Shown: positions 1 to 8,960, numbered from the stretch's first letter. The stretch: 47,318 bases of DNA from Pseudoalteromonas shioyasakiensis (GCF_022398475.1 NZ_JAKEVM010000018.1:1-47318); one strand, 5' to 3'. The notes: generated from the sequence alone by a model not told the origin. Numbers and translations are program-made.

Positions 1-119
1 ATATTTCGGATAATAAACGTAAGAACAGTGGGTTAGCTTAACTTACGAGTGTAGCTTTGCGGTTGTTTACAATTTGTCAACCTTGAATTGCCATGCTCAT
101 TACCTTAACCTTTATTTTA

Positions 120-133
120 ATTGAACGTTCAAT
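120..133. promoter_or_regulatory. Probable BetI operator (perfect 14-bp palindrome)
   Basis: ATTGAACGTTCAAT is a perfect inverted repeat ending 12 bases before the betI start codon. BetI is a TetR-type repressor that is known to bind a palindrome with a central ACGTTCA-like core near its own promoter and to be released by choline. The position between promoter region and gene fits autoregulation of the whole bet operon. Binding itself is inferred. Confidence 0.65.
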
Positions 134-145
134 CAATAAAAAATT

Positions 146-736
146 ATGCCGAAAGTTGGAATGGAACCTGTTCGTCGTCAGCAGTTAATTGACGCCACAA
201 TAGAGTCGGTTGCAGAGCTTGGTTTGCAAGGCACCACCATAAATAGCATTAGTAAAAAGGCAGGCTTATCGTCTGGCATTATCAGTCATTATTTTGGTGG
301 TAAGCAGGGCTTAATTGAAGCCACTGTGCGTTATTTATTGACCAGCTTAAAGCAAGCACTTTTGAATCAAGTAACGCCACAAACTAGTCCAGAGCAACGA
401 TTAATGTTTATCGTTGAAGCAAACTTTTCGCGTATTCAGCAGCAAAGCAATAACACCAAAACTTGGTTGAGCTTTTGGGCGCATTCAATGCACGACGCCC
501 AGTTGCATCGCTTACAAAACGTAAATAGTAAACGTTTATTTAGTAACTTATTAAGCTCATTCAAACAGTTAATGAGCGATAGCGATGCCAATTTAGCTGC
601 TGAGCTAAGTGCAGCCATGATCGATGGTTTATGGCTAAGAGCCGTATTAAGTAAGTCAGACCAAGATCAATTCGAAAATTGTGAGCGTTTAGCCAAAGAC
701 TACATTCGTTCACTGATAAAACAGTATGGAGCCTAA
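146..736 (+). CDS. betI: TetR-family choline-responsive repressor BetI
   Basis: This 196-residue protein is a choline-sensing repressor of the glycine-betaine synthesis genes. It begins MPKVGM, like E. coli BetI (MPKLGM), which supports this start even though no strong ribosome binding site is visible. Residues about 8-55 form the TetR helix-turn-helix with the typical GIISHYF recognition-helix segment. The rest is the helical ligand-binding and dimer domain, with the family-typical SxxMH and IDGLWLR segments. It is the first gene of betI-betB-betA and its end touches betB. A palindrome lies just upstream and is the likely operator. Length matches the family (about 195 residues). Confidence 0.93.
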   Translation: MPKVGMEPVRRQQLIDATIESVAELGLQGTTINSISKKAGLSSGIISHYFGGKQGLIEATVRYLLTSLKQALLNQVTPQTSPEQRLMFIVEANFSRIQQQSNNTKTWLSFWAHSMHDAQLHRLQNVNSKRLFSNLLSSFKQLMSDSDANLAAELSAAMIDGLWLRAVLSKSDQDQFENCERLAKDYIRSLIKQYGA

Positions 737-737
737 A

Positions 738-2201
738 ATGACCACACCTGTTTACGAAAATTTTATTAATGGCCATTTTTTAAAGAATCAAACTGGCGAT
801 ACCTTTGCAGTTAAGAATCCTGCAACGGATGAAGTGATTTATCACGTTGAAATTGCTGATGAGTTTATTCAAAACGCGGCAATCGAAAGCGCAAAACAAG
901 GGTTTGCAGCATGGTCTGCAATGACGCCAATTGAGCGTAGCCGTATTTTATTAAAAGCCGTGGCAATCTTACGCGATCGTAACGATGAACTGGCAAAAGT
1001 AGAAGTACTTGATACGGGTAAGCCTTGGCAAGAAGCCGAGTGTGTCGATGTTGAAACTGGCGCCGATGTTATTGAATATTTTGCTGGTCTTGCTCCTGCG
1101 CAAGTGGGTCAGCAACAAATGGTTGGCAATGATTTTTACTACACACGTAAAGAGCCTTTAGGTATCTGTGCCGGTATTGGTGCATGGAACTACCCACTAC
1201 AAATTGCTTGTTGGAAATCAGGCCCAGCACTGGCTGCAGGTAATGCGGTTATTTTCAAACCTTCTGAAGAAACACCACTTGGTGCAATTAAACTTGCAGA
1301 GATTTTCATCGAAGCGGGTGTACCTGCTGGCGTATTCAACGTTGTGCAAGGCGCTGCTGAAGTAGGGCAATGGTTAACAGCAAACCCAAATATTGAAAAA
1401 GTGTCTTTCACTGGTGAAGTAGGCACAGGCAAAAAAGTAATGGCAAGCGCTGCTGGTTCACTTAAAGATGTGACCATGGAGCTTGGTGGTAAGTCACCGT
1501 TATTAGTATTTGATGATGCCGATGTATCACAAGCTGTTAGTGCGGCAATGTTAGGTAATTTTTATACGCAAGGCGAAATCTGCACTAACTGTACGCGCAT
1601 TTATGTACATAAAAATGTTTATCAGCAGTTTATTGATGAGCTGAAAACACGCACTGAGCAAAATATTATTGCTGGCGACCCAATGGATCCTGAGGTGAAT
1701 TTAGGGGCGCTTATCTCTAAAAAACACCAGGAGCTAGTACTTGGCTATATCGATAAAGGTATTCAAGAAGGCGCAACCTTATTAACCGGCGGTAAGGCAC
1801 TATCACCAGTATCTGCGCCAAACGGCTACTTTGTGGAACCGACCGTTTTTGTCGACTGTAAAGATGACATGACCATAGTTAAAGAAGAGATCTTTGGCCC
1901 GGTAATGAGCGTGTTGGTGTTTGATGATGAAGATGACGTTATTCAGCGTGCAAACGATACGCACCTAGGCTTAGCCGCAGGCGTGTTCACTAAAGATATT
2001 CAGCGTGCACACCGCGTTATCCACCAGTTACAAGCCGGTATTTGTTGGATAAACAGCTATGGTAATTCACCTGCAGAAATGCCAGTAGGTGGTTACAAGC
2101 AATCAGGTATCGGCCGTGAAAACGGTATCGAAACTTTAGATCACTATACCCAAACTAAATCGATTTATGTGGGTATGAGCAATATAGAGAGTCCATTTTA
2201 A
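738..2201 (+). CDS. betB: Betaine aldehyde dehydrogenase
   Basis: NAD(P)-dependent oxidation of betaine aldehyde to glycine betaine, the second step from choline, in the cytoplasm. The 487-residue protein is an aldehyde dehydrogenase of normal length. The catalytic cysteine is Cys282 in the GEICTNC segment and the general base is Glu248 in MELGGK; the NAD-binding SFTGEVGTG motif precedes it. An in-frame ATG at 726 overlaps betI, but the ATG at 738 is preceded by GGAG at 728-731 with 6-base spacing, so 738 is preferred. Its stop overlaps the betA start (TAATG), so the two are probably translationally coupled. Confidence 0.93.
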   Translation: MTTPVYENFINGHFLKNQTGDTFAVKNPATDEVIYHVEIADEFIQNAAIESAKQGFAAWSAMTPIERSRILLKAVAILRDRNDELAKVEVLDTGKPWQEAECVDVETGADVIEYFAGLAPAQVGQQQMVGNDFYYTRKEPLGICAGIGAWNYPLQIACWKSGPALAAGNAVIFKPSEETPLGAIKLAEIFIEAGVPAGVFNVVQGAAEVGQWLTANPNIEKVSFTGEVGTGKKVMASAAGSLKDVTMELGGKSPLLVFDDADVSQAVSAAMLGNFYTQGEICTNCTRIYVHKNVYQQFIDELKTRTEQNIIAGDPMDPEVNLGALISKKHQELVLGYIDKGIQEGATLLTGGKALSPVSAPNGYFVEPTVFVDCKDDMTIVKEEIFGPVMSVLVFDDEDDVIQRANDTHLGLAAGVFTKDIQRAHRVIHQLQAGICWINSYGNSPAEMPVGGYKQSGIGRENGIETLDHYTQTKSIYVGMSNIESPF

Positions 2202-3871
2202 TGAGTACACAGAACTATGATTACATCATAGTCGGTGCTGGCTCTGCAGGCTGCGTGTTGGCAAACCGACTATCAGCAGACCCTTCGAATAAGGTGTTAT
2301 TACTTGAAACGGGTGGTAGTGATAAAAGCATTTTTATAAAGATGCCTACCGCGCTATCAATCCCAATGAATACTGACAAATATGCATGGCAATTTCATAC
2401 CGAGCCAGAGCCATATTTAGATAACCGTCAAATGCATTGCCCACGAGGTAAGGTGTTAGGTGGCTCATCATCGATTAACGGGATGGTCTATGTACGTGGT
2501 CATGCCAAAGATTTTGATGAGTGGCAGCAACACGGCGCTAATGGTTGGGATTATCAAGCATGTTTACCGTACTTTAAACGTGCGGAATCATTCTACTTAG
2601 GTGGTAACAGTTACCGTGGCGATAACGGCCCATTAGGGGTTAATAACGGTAATGAAATGGCTAACCCGCTTTATAAAGCCTTTATCAAAGCGGGCCAACA
2701 AGCAGGTTATGCGCAAACTGATGACTACAATGCAGCCCAGCAAGAAGGTTTTGGGCCAATGCATATGACGGTAAAAGACGGCGTAAGAAGCTCTGCTAGC
2801 CGTGAGTATTTAGACCCAGTTAAGTCACGTAAAAACCTAACGCTAATCACCGGTGCCTTAGCTGAAAAAGTTCTGCTAGAAGGCAAAAAAGCCGTTGGTG
2901 TTGAGTTTTCAGTGTCTGGCTCTAAGCAGCAAGCATTTGCAGCAAAAGACGTTATTTTAAGTGCGGGCCCAATTGGCTCACCGCATATTCTGCAATTATC
3001 AGGTATTGGTGATAAAGATATCCTGAGCGAAGCGGGGGTTGAGGTTAAACATCACTTACCAGGTGTTGGTCAAAACTTACAAGATCACTTGGAGTTTTAC
3101 TTCCAATATAAGTGTAAGCAACCAATTACTTTAAACGGCAAATTAGGCCTTGTTTCAAAAGGGCTAATTGGCGCTCGTTGGCTATTAAACCGCTCAGGTT
3201 TAGGGGCGACGAACCATTTTGAATCATGTGCATTTATTCGCTCAAAACCGGGTGTTGAATGGCCAGATATTCAGTATCACTTTTTACCAGCTGCCATTCG
3301 TTATGACGGTAAAAGTGCCTTTGATGGTCATGGCTTCCAAGTTCATGTTGGGCATAACAAACCAAAAAGCCGTGGTGCAGTAACGATTAAGTCGGCGGAT
3401 CCACAGGTTGCACCTAAGATCCAATTTAACTACTTACAGCACCAAGATGACATTGAAGGCTTTAGAGCTTGTGTACGTTTAACTCGTGAGATTATCGAAC
3501 AAAATGCGTTTGATGAGTATCGCGATGGTGAAATTCAACCCGGTAAAGATATTCAAAGCGATGAAGAAATCGATGCGTTTGTTCGTCAAGCGGTTGAGAG
3601 TGCTTACCATCCGTCATGTTCGTGCAAGATGGGTGAAGACGAGATGGCCGTGGTTAACTCGCAAACTCAAGTGCACGGTATCGAAGGTTTACGGGTTGTA
3701 GATTCATCTATTTTCCCAACCGTTCCAAACGGTAATTTAAATGCGCCAACCATTATGGTGGCAGAAAAAGCGGCGGACCACATTTTAGGTAAGCCTGTGT
3801 TATCGGCATCAACTGCAGATGTTGCCATGGAAAAACAATGGCAATCAACGCAGCGTAGTTCGGAGATCTAA
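2201..3871 (+). CDS. betA: Choline dehydrogenase
   Basis: FAD-dependent GMC oxidoreductase that converts choline to betaine aldehyde (and can carry it on to betaine), normally membrane-associated. The 556-residue length matches BetA. The N-terminal Rossmann FAD motif is at residues 12-17 (GAGSAG). The GMC signature [13 protein letters not shown] follows at about residues 84-96, and the active-site histidine is His470 in the [11 protein letters not shown] segment. The C-terminal FAD-binding element [17 protein letters not shown] is intact. The start overlaps the betB stop by one base. Two hairpins lie between it and the downstream transporter. Confidence 0.94.
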   Translation: MSTQNYDYIIVGAGSAGCVLANRLSADPSNKVLLLETGGSDKSIFIKMPTALSIPMNTDKYAWQFHTEPEPYLDNRQMHCPRGKVLGGSSSINGMVYVRGHAKDFDEWQQHGANGWDYQACLPYFKRAESFYLGGNSYRGDNGPLGVNNGNEMANPLYKAFIKAGQQAGYAQTDDYNAAQQEGFGPMHMTVKDGVRSSASREYLDPVKSRKNLTLITGALAEKVLLEGKKAVGVEFSVSGSKQQAFAAKDVILSAGPIGSPHILQLSGIGDKDILSEAGVEVKHHLPGVGQNLQDHLEFYFQYKCKQPITLNGKLGLVSKGLIGARWLLNRSGLGATNHFESCAFIRSKPGVEWPDIQYHFLPAAIRYDGKSAFDGHGFQVHVGHNKPKSRGAVTIKSADPQVAPKIQFNYLQHQDDIEGFRACVRLTREIIEQNAFDEYRDGEIQPGKDIQSDEEIDAFVRQAVESAYHPSCSCKMGEDEMAVVNSQTQVHGIEGLRVVDSSIFPTVPNGNLNAPTIMVAEKAADHILGKPVLSASTADVAMEKQWQSTQRSSEI

Positions 3872-3879
3872 TAAGGCCA

Positions 3880-3938
3880 CCCGCAGTTTCGGCTGTGGGG
3901 CTTGCAGTGGCGCGCATCACGAGTTGTTTGTGGTGCGT
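3880..3938 (+). other. Two intercistronic stem-loops between betA and the transporter gene
   Basis: CCCGCAG (3880-3886) pairs with CTGTGGG (3893-3899) with one G-U pair across a 6-base loop. GCGCATCAC (3912-3920) pairs with GTGGTGCGT (3930-3938) with G-U pairs across a 9-base loop. Neither is followed by a T tract, so they do not look like simple terminators. They could set the relative expression or stability of betA and the downstream transporter messages; this is inference. Confidence 0.5.
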
Positions 3939-3966
3939 TAATGCGAGGAATAAAACTGGAGAAACA

Positions 3967-4017
3967 ATGAAGTATTATTACTTATTTTGGGGGGGTAACT
4001 ATGACCTTTTGGCTTAG
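3967..4017 (+). other. Short ORF before the transporter, frame-linked to it through a G7 tract
   Basis: An ATG at 3967 has a good ribosome binding site (GGAG at 3958-3961, 5-base spacing). It reads only 16 codons, MKYYYLFWGGNYDLLA, before a stop at 4015 inside the transporter gene. The frame crosses a run of seven G at 3989-3995. With six G the same start would read MKYYYLFWGVTMTFW straight into the transporter. It is therefore either a leader peptide, a slipped-strand switch, or the true transporter start broken by a sequence error. Confidence 0.45.
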
Positions 4018-5218
4018 TGCTGGCATCATTTTTACCCTGTTAGCAATTGCGGTTATTTTATTTAAATGGGGTACGGTAAGGTGTGTTGGCGTCACACCGG
4101 TTAGAACGTTTACGTTCATTGCAATTTTATTTACATCGGGCCTAGATGTTGGCTTGATTATGTTTCCACTGACAGAGTTTGCAGGTTATGCAGACATAAA
4201 AGCAAGCCCAGAGTATGCGTTTGCCAATCCATTAGCCATCGAGTTTGGTTTTTGGGGCTTCTTGATCTGGGGATTTTATTTCCTTACGTGCTTTTATTTC
4301 TGCGTAATAGAACCTAAAGTAAAATTCTTTGAAATTGCTTGGGTAAAACTAATTAATAACATCGTTATTATTGGTACATGCGCATTTACTGCATTTTTAC
4401 TGCTGTCGAATTTACCTTGGTATTTACCGTCGCTTGGTGATGGTGAGTCAATTATTCCGACATTCTACGTAATGGTGTTTGCAGCGATTTGTTTTGCTGT
4501 TTATTCGAGCACAGACATTAAGTATGTACGCTTTTTAAGTATTTCTACTACTTGGTTGTTTATCGCTTTAATCGCATTTATGTGGTTCGGTGCCTTTGTG
4601 GGTTCTGATGCACAAACATCAGCATTTGTTGATAACCTTGCGTTAATTGGCAGCTACTTTGGCAACATCAATGAGTTTGTATTACCACTGAATGATTACC
4701 ATGCCTTCTACCTGTTTTGGTGGTTTGCTTGGAGCATCATGATTGGTCAATTTACTTCGCGCTTTGTGGGTGGCTTAAAAACTTACCAAGTGCTGGCGGC
4801 TATGTTGATTTTCCCGTCTATTCCAATCGCTATCTGGTTTAGTGTTTTGTATCAATATCATGAAGCGGGTATTGCAACAGCAGGCCTGAAAAACATCGCT
4901 ATGGTGTTTGTTGGTGTGGTGTTTGTGATCAACTCACTTGATTCTTTGATCCGTTTATACACAGATAACCTAAACTTAACGGTGAAGCGTTTAGGTAAAT
5001 TTAATTACATTGCCTTAAATGTGGTGGCGCTTTCATTATTAACCCTGCTGTTTAAGTTCGACTTTTTACAGATCCAATGGGTTGGTGCGCTCGTTATCGC
5101 GTTATTTTTCGGCTGTGCTGTGTTTATTGGCTACAGCAAGTTAAAAACAGTGAAAAATATCGAAGGCTCACCAAAAGACAACAAATTAGATTACACAAAA
5201 ATAGAAACAGTTAGCTAA
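4001..5218 (+). CDS. Divergent BCCT-family transporter, probably for choline or betaine
   Basis: This 405-residue polytopic membrane protein has about ten to twelve hydrophobic segments. The stretch FYLFWWFAWSIMIGQFTSRF followed by a G-rich turn matches the conserved Trp-rich core helix of betaine/choline/carnitine transporters, and FGFWGFLIWGFYF matches the earlier GWxxWaiYa-type helix. It is about 100 residues shorter than typical BCCT proteins, lacking the long charged termini. Position directly after betIBA supports choline uptake. A run of seven G lies 5 bases before this ATG and could serve as a weak ribosome binding site; a better one serves an upstream ATG at 3967 that is one base out of frame. 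The family call is fairly sure, the substrate is inferred. Confidence 0.7.
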   Translation: MTFWLSAGIIFTLLAIAVILFKWGTVRCVGVTPVRTFTFIAILFTSGLDVGLIMFPLTEFAGYADIKASPEYAFANPLAIEFGFWGFLIWGFYFLTCFYFCVIEPKVKFFEIAWVKLINNIVIIGTCAFTAFLLLSNLPWYLPSLGDGESIIPTFYVMVFAAICFAVYSSTDIKYVRFLSISTTWLFIALIAFMWFGAFVGSDAQTSAFVDNLALIGSYFGNINEFVLPLNDYHAFYLFWWFAWSIMIGQFTSRFVGGLKTYQVLAAMLIFPSIPIAIWFSVLYQYHEAGIATAGLKNIAMVFVGVVFVINSLDSLIRLYTDNLNLTVKRLGKFNYIALNVVALSLLTLLFKFDFLQIQWVGALVIALFFGCAVFIGYSKLKTVKNIEGSPKDNKLDYTKIETVS

Positions 5219-5229
5219 GGGAAACCAAC

Positions 5230-5937
5230 ATGACAACAAGACAAACAGTATTAGCAGCAGCGTTGCCATTGGCATTACTATCGACATCAGCTATGGCTGA
5301 CTTATCGACTACGGTTACATTGGCTTCAGATTACACCTTTAATGGTGTAAGCCAAACCATGAATGACCCCGCGATTCAGGGGAGCTTAGATTATGCCTTT
5401 GCAGATTCAGGTATGTATGTAGGTACTTGGGCTTCAAATGTAGATTTTGGCGATGGCACAGACATCGAGTGGGATGCGTATTTTGGTAACTATGCTGAGT
5501 TAACTGACGCTCTTAGTATTGATTATGGTATTGCTTACTACTCATACCACGGTGAAGATTACTCAAGCGATGGTAATTATTTTGAGACTTATGCAAAGTT
5601 TGGCTATACCAATAGCCTAGGTTTTACAGAACTTAACTTCTGGTACGCTTGGGATTACTTCGGTACCGATGCTGGGCATGTGATTTCTATGCTTGCCCAT
5701 ACCTTTGAAATTGCCCCAAATCATGCAATTCGTGCCAGTTTTGATGTATCTAACTCATTAGATGGCAATAAGTTTGCTTGGGATGGTAATGATAAGTCAT
5801 ACAACCATTATCGTTTAGCCTATCAAACAAGCTTTGCAGGTTTTGATTTTGAGCTTGCAGGAGAAAATACCAGCCTTGACTGGGATACCGCAGATGAGCG
5901 CATTGTCGCGTCTATTTCACGTAGCTTTGATTTATAA
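5230..5937 (+). CDS. TorF-like putative outer-membrane porin
   Basis: The 235-residue protein has a clear signal peptide, probably cut after AMA at residue 23. The mature part alternates aromatic and polar residues as in a beta barrel and ends in Phe-Asp-Leu, close to the usual aromatic C-terminus. The opening TTVTLASDYTFNGVSQT and the repeating short strands match the TorF/Gcw_chp putative porin family. It lies 11 bases after the transporter stop on the same strand and before a terminator, so it is probably the last gene of the bet transcript. A role in passing choline or betaine across the outer membrane is inferred from context only. Confidence 0.75.
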   Translation: MTTRQTVLAAALPLALLSTSAMADLSTTVTLASDYTFNGVSQTMNDPAIQGSLDYAFADSGMYVGTWASNVDFGDGTDIEWDAYFGNYAELTDALSIDYGIAYYSYHGEDYSSDGNYFETYAKFGYTNSLGFTELNFWYAWDYFGTDAGHVISMLAHTFEIAPNHAIRASFDVSNSLDGNKFAWDGNDKSYNHYRLAYQTSFAGFDFELAGENTSLDWDTADERIVASISRSFDL

Positions 5938-5965
5938 GTAGCGTTTTGCTAGCGCAGCTTTAATA

Positions 5966-5996
5966 AAAACGGCTAACCTTTGTTAGCCGTTTTTTT
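5966..5996. terminator. Bidirectional intrinsic terminator
   Basis: A 12-base stem AAAACGGCTAAC / GTTAGCCGTTTT with a CTTT loop is followed by T residues on the plus strand and, read the other way, by TTTTTATT. It ends the bet-transporter-porin transcript and the convergent small gene that ends at 6015. Confidence 0.9.
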
Positions 5997-6014
5997 ATGC
6001 TTAGAATATGGGTA

Positions 6015-6230
6015 TTAAATCTCTTCGCCTTCGTGCTGCATCGCTAAATCATCAAGCTCAGCAAGGGTGTAATCAAAGCCACTGGTATCGACTTCGTAGC
6101 GTATTTTCACGCCATAACCACCTTGGCAAAGACTCGCAGTGACTTTAGCCACTGACCAATGTTTAAGCTTGTTTAAAAACCGATTAGCGGTTTGCTGTGA
6201 GTCAAAGCGATAACTGACTTGCGATTCCAT
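6015..6230 (-). CDS. Small conserved-looking protein of unknown function
   Basis: This 71-residue protein is not one I recognise. It has an alternating pattern consistent with a small alpha/beta fold (SYRFDSQQTANRFLNKLKHW, then two beta-like stretches) and an acidic C-terminus EGEEI. No signal peptide or membrane segment is visible. It is bounded downstream by a strong terminator and has a weak AGAG ribosome binding site just before the ATG. Its coding status is supported by the clean spacing between neighbours and codon use like theirs. Confidence 0.55.
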   Translation of the reverse strand: MESQVSYRFDSQQTANRFLNKLKHWSVAKVTASLCQGGYGVKIRYEVDTSGFDYTLAELDDLAMQHEGEEI

Positions 6231-6277
6231 CTCTTTTCTAGCCTAAATTTTTTCGAGAGTGTATGAAATTGCTCTGT

Positions 6278-7168
6278 TTAAATCAATTGCTCATTGAAAA
6301 ACGCCAATGTGCGTTGCCATGAAAGCTCCGCCTGTTTTTCATCATAACGAGATGTAGAGTCGTTATGAAAACCATGATTTGCTTGTTCATACATGTGCAT
6401 CGTGTAAGGCACTTGATGCGCTTTTAAGTCGCTCTCATATTCTGGCCAAGTTGCATTAACGCGGTTATCAAACTCAGCTAAGTGTACTAGCAGTGGGGCT
6501 TTGATATTTTGTCTCAGCTCTTTAACAGCCGGAGTGCCGTAATAGGGTACGCCCGCATTAATTAGTTTGCTATCAACTGCAGCTAGGTAGTTAACCATAT
6601 AACCACCAAAGCAAAAGCCTACCGCACCGAGTTTACCGTTACTATTTGGGTGTCTTTTTATGTATTCAGCTGCGGCGATAAAGTCTTGTTGGATTTTTTC
6701 TTTATCCATAGAGCGCTGCATTGCGCGGCCTTCATCATCATTACCAGGATAGCCACCAAGAGGGTGCAATGCATCTGGCGCAAAGGCAATAAAACCGGCT
6801 TTGGCAAGGCGGCGAGCAACATCTTTAATATAAGGGTTTAAGCCTCTGTTTTCGTGGATCACTAATACTATTGGGAGCTTGCCCGTTAAATTAGCGGGTT
6901 CGACTAAATAGCCTTTACCTTCGCCGTGACCTTTAAACGAATCAAAGGTTTTATAACTGGCTTTAATATCAGGGTCATTAAAGGATACTTGCTCAGCTAA
7001 TGCGTAGTTCGGTAGTAAAGCGCTACTTAGCATTGCCATTGAATAGCCAAGGGCAGCTAAGCCACCCAGCTTTTTCATAAAGGTGCGACGGTCCATTAAG
7101 CCATGTGCGTATTCATCGTACCAATCGAAAGCTTCTTGGGGAATGTGGTTATGGCGTTGCTCAGTCAT
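6278..7168 (-). CDS. Dienelactone hydrolase family protein with Tat-type signal
   Basis: This 296-residue alpha/beta hydrolase has the dienelactone hydrolase triad: Cys186 in GFCFGGY, Asp234 in AEFDNRV and His265 in NHGFHND. Glu106 in HENRG is the residue that contacts the nucleophile in the family. The N-terminus contains DRRTFMKKLGGLAALG, with twin arginines at 27-28 followed by a hydrophobic stretch to about residue 58 ending ALAEQ. This looks like a Tat export signal with a longer than usual n-region. The natural substrate is unknown; relatives act on dienelactones or other carboxyl esters. Confidence 0.82.
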   Translation of the reverse strand: MTEQRHNHIPQEAFDWYDEYAHGLMDRRTFMKKLGGLAALGYSMAMLSSALLPNYALAEQVSFNDPDIKASYKTFDSFKGHGEGKGYLVEPANLTGKLPIVLVIHENRGLNPYIKDVARRLAKAGFIAFAPDALHPLGGYPGNDDEGRAMQRSMDKEKIQQDFIAAAEYIKRHPNSNGKLGAVGFCFGGYMVNYLAAVDSKLINAGVPYYGTPAVKELRQNIKAPLLVHLAEFDNRVNATWPEYESDLKAHQVPYTMHMYEQANHGFHNDSTSRYDEKQAELSWQRTLAFFNEQLI

Positions 7169-7216
7169 ACTTATATCCTTTAAAAACGAGTTAGGTTTAT
7201 AACTTTAGCTGAAATA

Positions 7217-8368
7217 TCAGCGATTAACAGCCAGTTGTTTTGTTTGCATTACTACGTCCATAAAGCGGCGTTGCCAAATAGCCTTAAAGGCTTTGTTAAA
7301 TAGGTATAAAAATATTAGCGGCATTAATAACAGCTTTAAAATCAGCAGTGACAAGATATTCAAAAAGTCGATAAATAAGTCTTCGACGGCAGCCACCATG
7401 TTGCTAATACCAGAGGTGACGGTATCGATAATTTTACTCACCTGCGACGATTGGTCTTGATTGAGTGATGCGTTAAGGTTTTCTAGTTGCTTGTTTAAGG
7501 CGTCTTTGTCTAGGTTCAGCTGTCTTTGCTGGTTTAGTACCGCATTAAACTGCGCTGTTAATTGCTGCTTTTTATCAAGTAATGGCTTGGCTTGTTCAAG
7601 CTCAGTAAAGGTCAGTCGCTCAGACAAGCTGCGGGTTGCTTGAATCGCTTCTATTTGGGCTTCGACCTCTGCTAAATCACCTTTGAGCTCAGTGGCTCGC
7701 TGGTGGTTCTTAATCTGCTGCTCATTTAATAGCGAGAGCTTGTCGAAGATGGTTTGTTTTTCACTATCGACCTCGGCTTTTAGCTTGGCTGATAGGGCAG
7801 AGGTGTTATTTGCACTACTATTCACCGTCTCGACTTTTTCGCTTACGATTTCACTTTGCTGGTTTATTTGCTCATCTAAGAATACTTGGCTCACGAGGCC
7901 TGTTGTAAGCACCACAGCAGGCACTAAAAAGCGAATTAAAATAAGACTCGCCATAATTTTATGACGTAAGTTGGGTAAGAAGTTACGCCATTCACAAATA
8001 AAGTATGCGACAACCGAAACTGTAAAGAGACTGCTAAAAATAACCCCAGAAGAAATGGTGTATAAAATGCGTTGTAAAAATAACGAGCCTATAGCTAAGC
8101 GCATAGCATCCGACATGTATTCAGCTAGGTCATTTACTGGGTCGAGTAGTTGTGCAGGTTGAATACTCGCAATACCAATGCCCACTTCGGCTGATTGCAA
8201 TAGCGAAATAGCAGCGTTAACTGTACGTGATGAAGCGTACACTAGGGTTGATTGTACTAGGGCGCTGTCGATAAAGCGCATAATGAAATGGTTATAATGC
8301 TCTAGCCAACAAAGAAGTAGCAGTATTGTAAGAGATAAATACTTGATAATATGTTGTTTAGTTAGCAT
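7217..8368 (-). CDS. Membrane protein with long periplasmic or cytoplasmic coiled coil, function unknown
   Basis: The 383-residue protein starts with a hydrophobic segment (residues about 8-22). Two or three further membrane segments follow between about 85 and 165, and the last one near 340-362 contains LLILKLLLMPLIFLYL. Between about residues 170 and 315 lies a charged, heptad-like region rich in Gln, Leu and Lys that should form a coiled coil. I do not recognise a named family. It diverges from the marR gene with a shared 127-base intergenic region. It could be a scaffold or signalling protein; nothing in the sequence assigns a reaction. Confidence 0.7.
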   Translation of the reverse strand: MLTKQHIIKYLSLTILLLLCWLEHYNHFIMRFIDSALVQSTLVYASSRTVNAAISLLQSAEVGIGIASIQPAQLLDPVNDLAEYMSDAMRLAIGSLFLQRILYTISSGVIFSSLFTVSVVAYFICEWRNFLPNLRHKIMASLILIRFLVPAVVLTTGLVSQVFLDEQINQQSEIVSEKVETVNSSANNTSALSAKLKAEVDSEKQTIFDKLSLLNEQQIKNHQRATELKGDLAEVEAQIEAIQATRSLSERLTFTELEQAKPLLDKKQQLTAQFNAVLNQQRQLNLDKDALNKQLENLNASLNQDQSSQVSKIIDTVTSGISNMVAAVEDLFIDFLNILSLLILKLLLMPLIFLYLFNKAFKAIWQRRFMDVVMQTKQLAVNR

Positions 8369-8407
8369 AACGCCCCCGACAGTTAGTACGCTTCTTCACG
8401 CTACACT

Positions 8408-8470
8408 ATTCATAGCTGTTGAAGCAATCTAATAGGATTGAATTATTTTTCCGATTAACTGTCTATGAAT
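8408..8470. promoter_or_regulatory. Nested inverted repeats in a divergent promoter region, possible MarR operator
   Basis: Outer arms ATTCATAG (8408-8415) and CTATGAAT (8463-8470) enclose an inner CAATC-TAATAG-GATTG hairpin-like palindrome (8425-8440). The site lies between the divergent coiled-coil membrane protein gene and the MarR-family gene, where an autoregulating MarR protein would be expected to bind. No binding evidence exists beyond symmetry and place. Confidence 0.35.
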
Positions 8471-8495
8471 TGCTATTAACCGCTTTAGAGGAAAT

Positions 8496-8960
8496 ATGAA
8501 AGAACCTGCATCAATTGGCCAGTGCTGTATTGAAGATTTAGATCCCGTGCAAGACTTAGGTCGCTTAGTCTCTTACTTACGTTCAAACCTAGTGACTCAT
8601 CTTGATGATGCTTTAGAGGATAAAGAGCTAACGTCGGCTCAGTACATTGTGGTTGTGCTACTTGCGCGCGGTAAAGTAAATACCTTGGCTGAGCTTTGTG
8701 AGCACATGGTGTATGACCGTGGTGCCATGAGTCGATTACTTTCTCGTTTAGAAGACAAGGGCTTAGTTGCTAAAAAGCAGTCAGTTGAAGATCGCCGTTC
8801 AACTCTTTTATGCCTGACTGAAAAAGGCCAACAGCTTTACCCAGAAATTTTACCTACTGTAAATGATATCTATCGCAAAGCACTCACAGGCTTCTCTGAT
8901 GATGAGCAAGAGCAACTCGCAAGCTTATTGTTTAGAGCAATTCATAATTTAAAAGCATAA
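8496..8960 (+). CDS. MarR-family transcriptional regulator
   Basis: This 154-residue protein has the MarR layout: helical dimer segments at both ends and a winged helix at about residues 55-115. The wing motif DRRSTLLCLTEKG is characteristic, with MVYDRGAMSRLLSRLEDKG as recognition helix and following turn. Such proteins repress nearby genes and usually respond to phenolic or other small ligands. The divergent membrane protein gene and the downstream kinase-like gene are the natural target candidates, and nested inverted repeats lie in the divergent spacer. GAGGA just upstream supports the start. Confidence 0.85.
   Translation: MKEPASIGQCCIEDLDPVQDLGRLVSYLRSNLVTHLDDALEDKELTSAQYIVVVLLARGKVNTLAELCEHMVYDRGAMSRLLSRLEDKGLVAKKQSVEDRRSTLLCLTEKGQQLYPEILPTVNDIYRKALTGFSDDEQEQLASLLFRAIHNLKA

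Noticed and set aside
1..119. Possible gene or RNA before betI
   Set aside because: Only AT-rich sequence with a weak CGTAAG...CTTACG repeat is seen; no ORF or recognisable RNA, and the window edge cuts the context.
7461..7964. Plus-strand ORFs antisense to the coiled-coil membrane protein gene
   Set aside because: Ser/Cys/Phe-rich composition is that of a reverse-strand shadow of the coiled-coil coding sequence.
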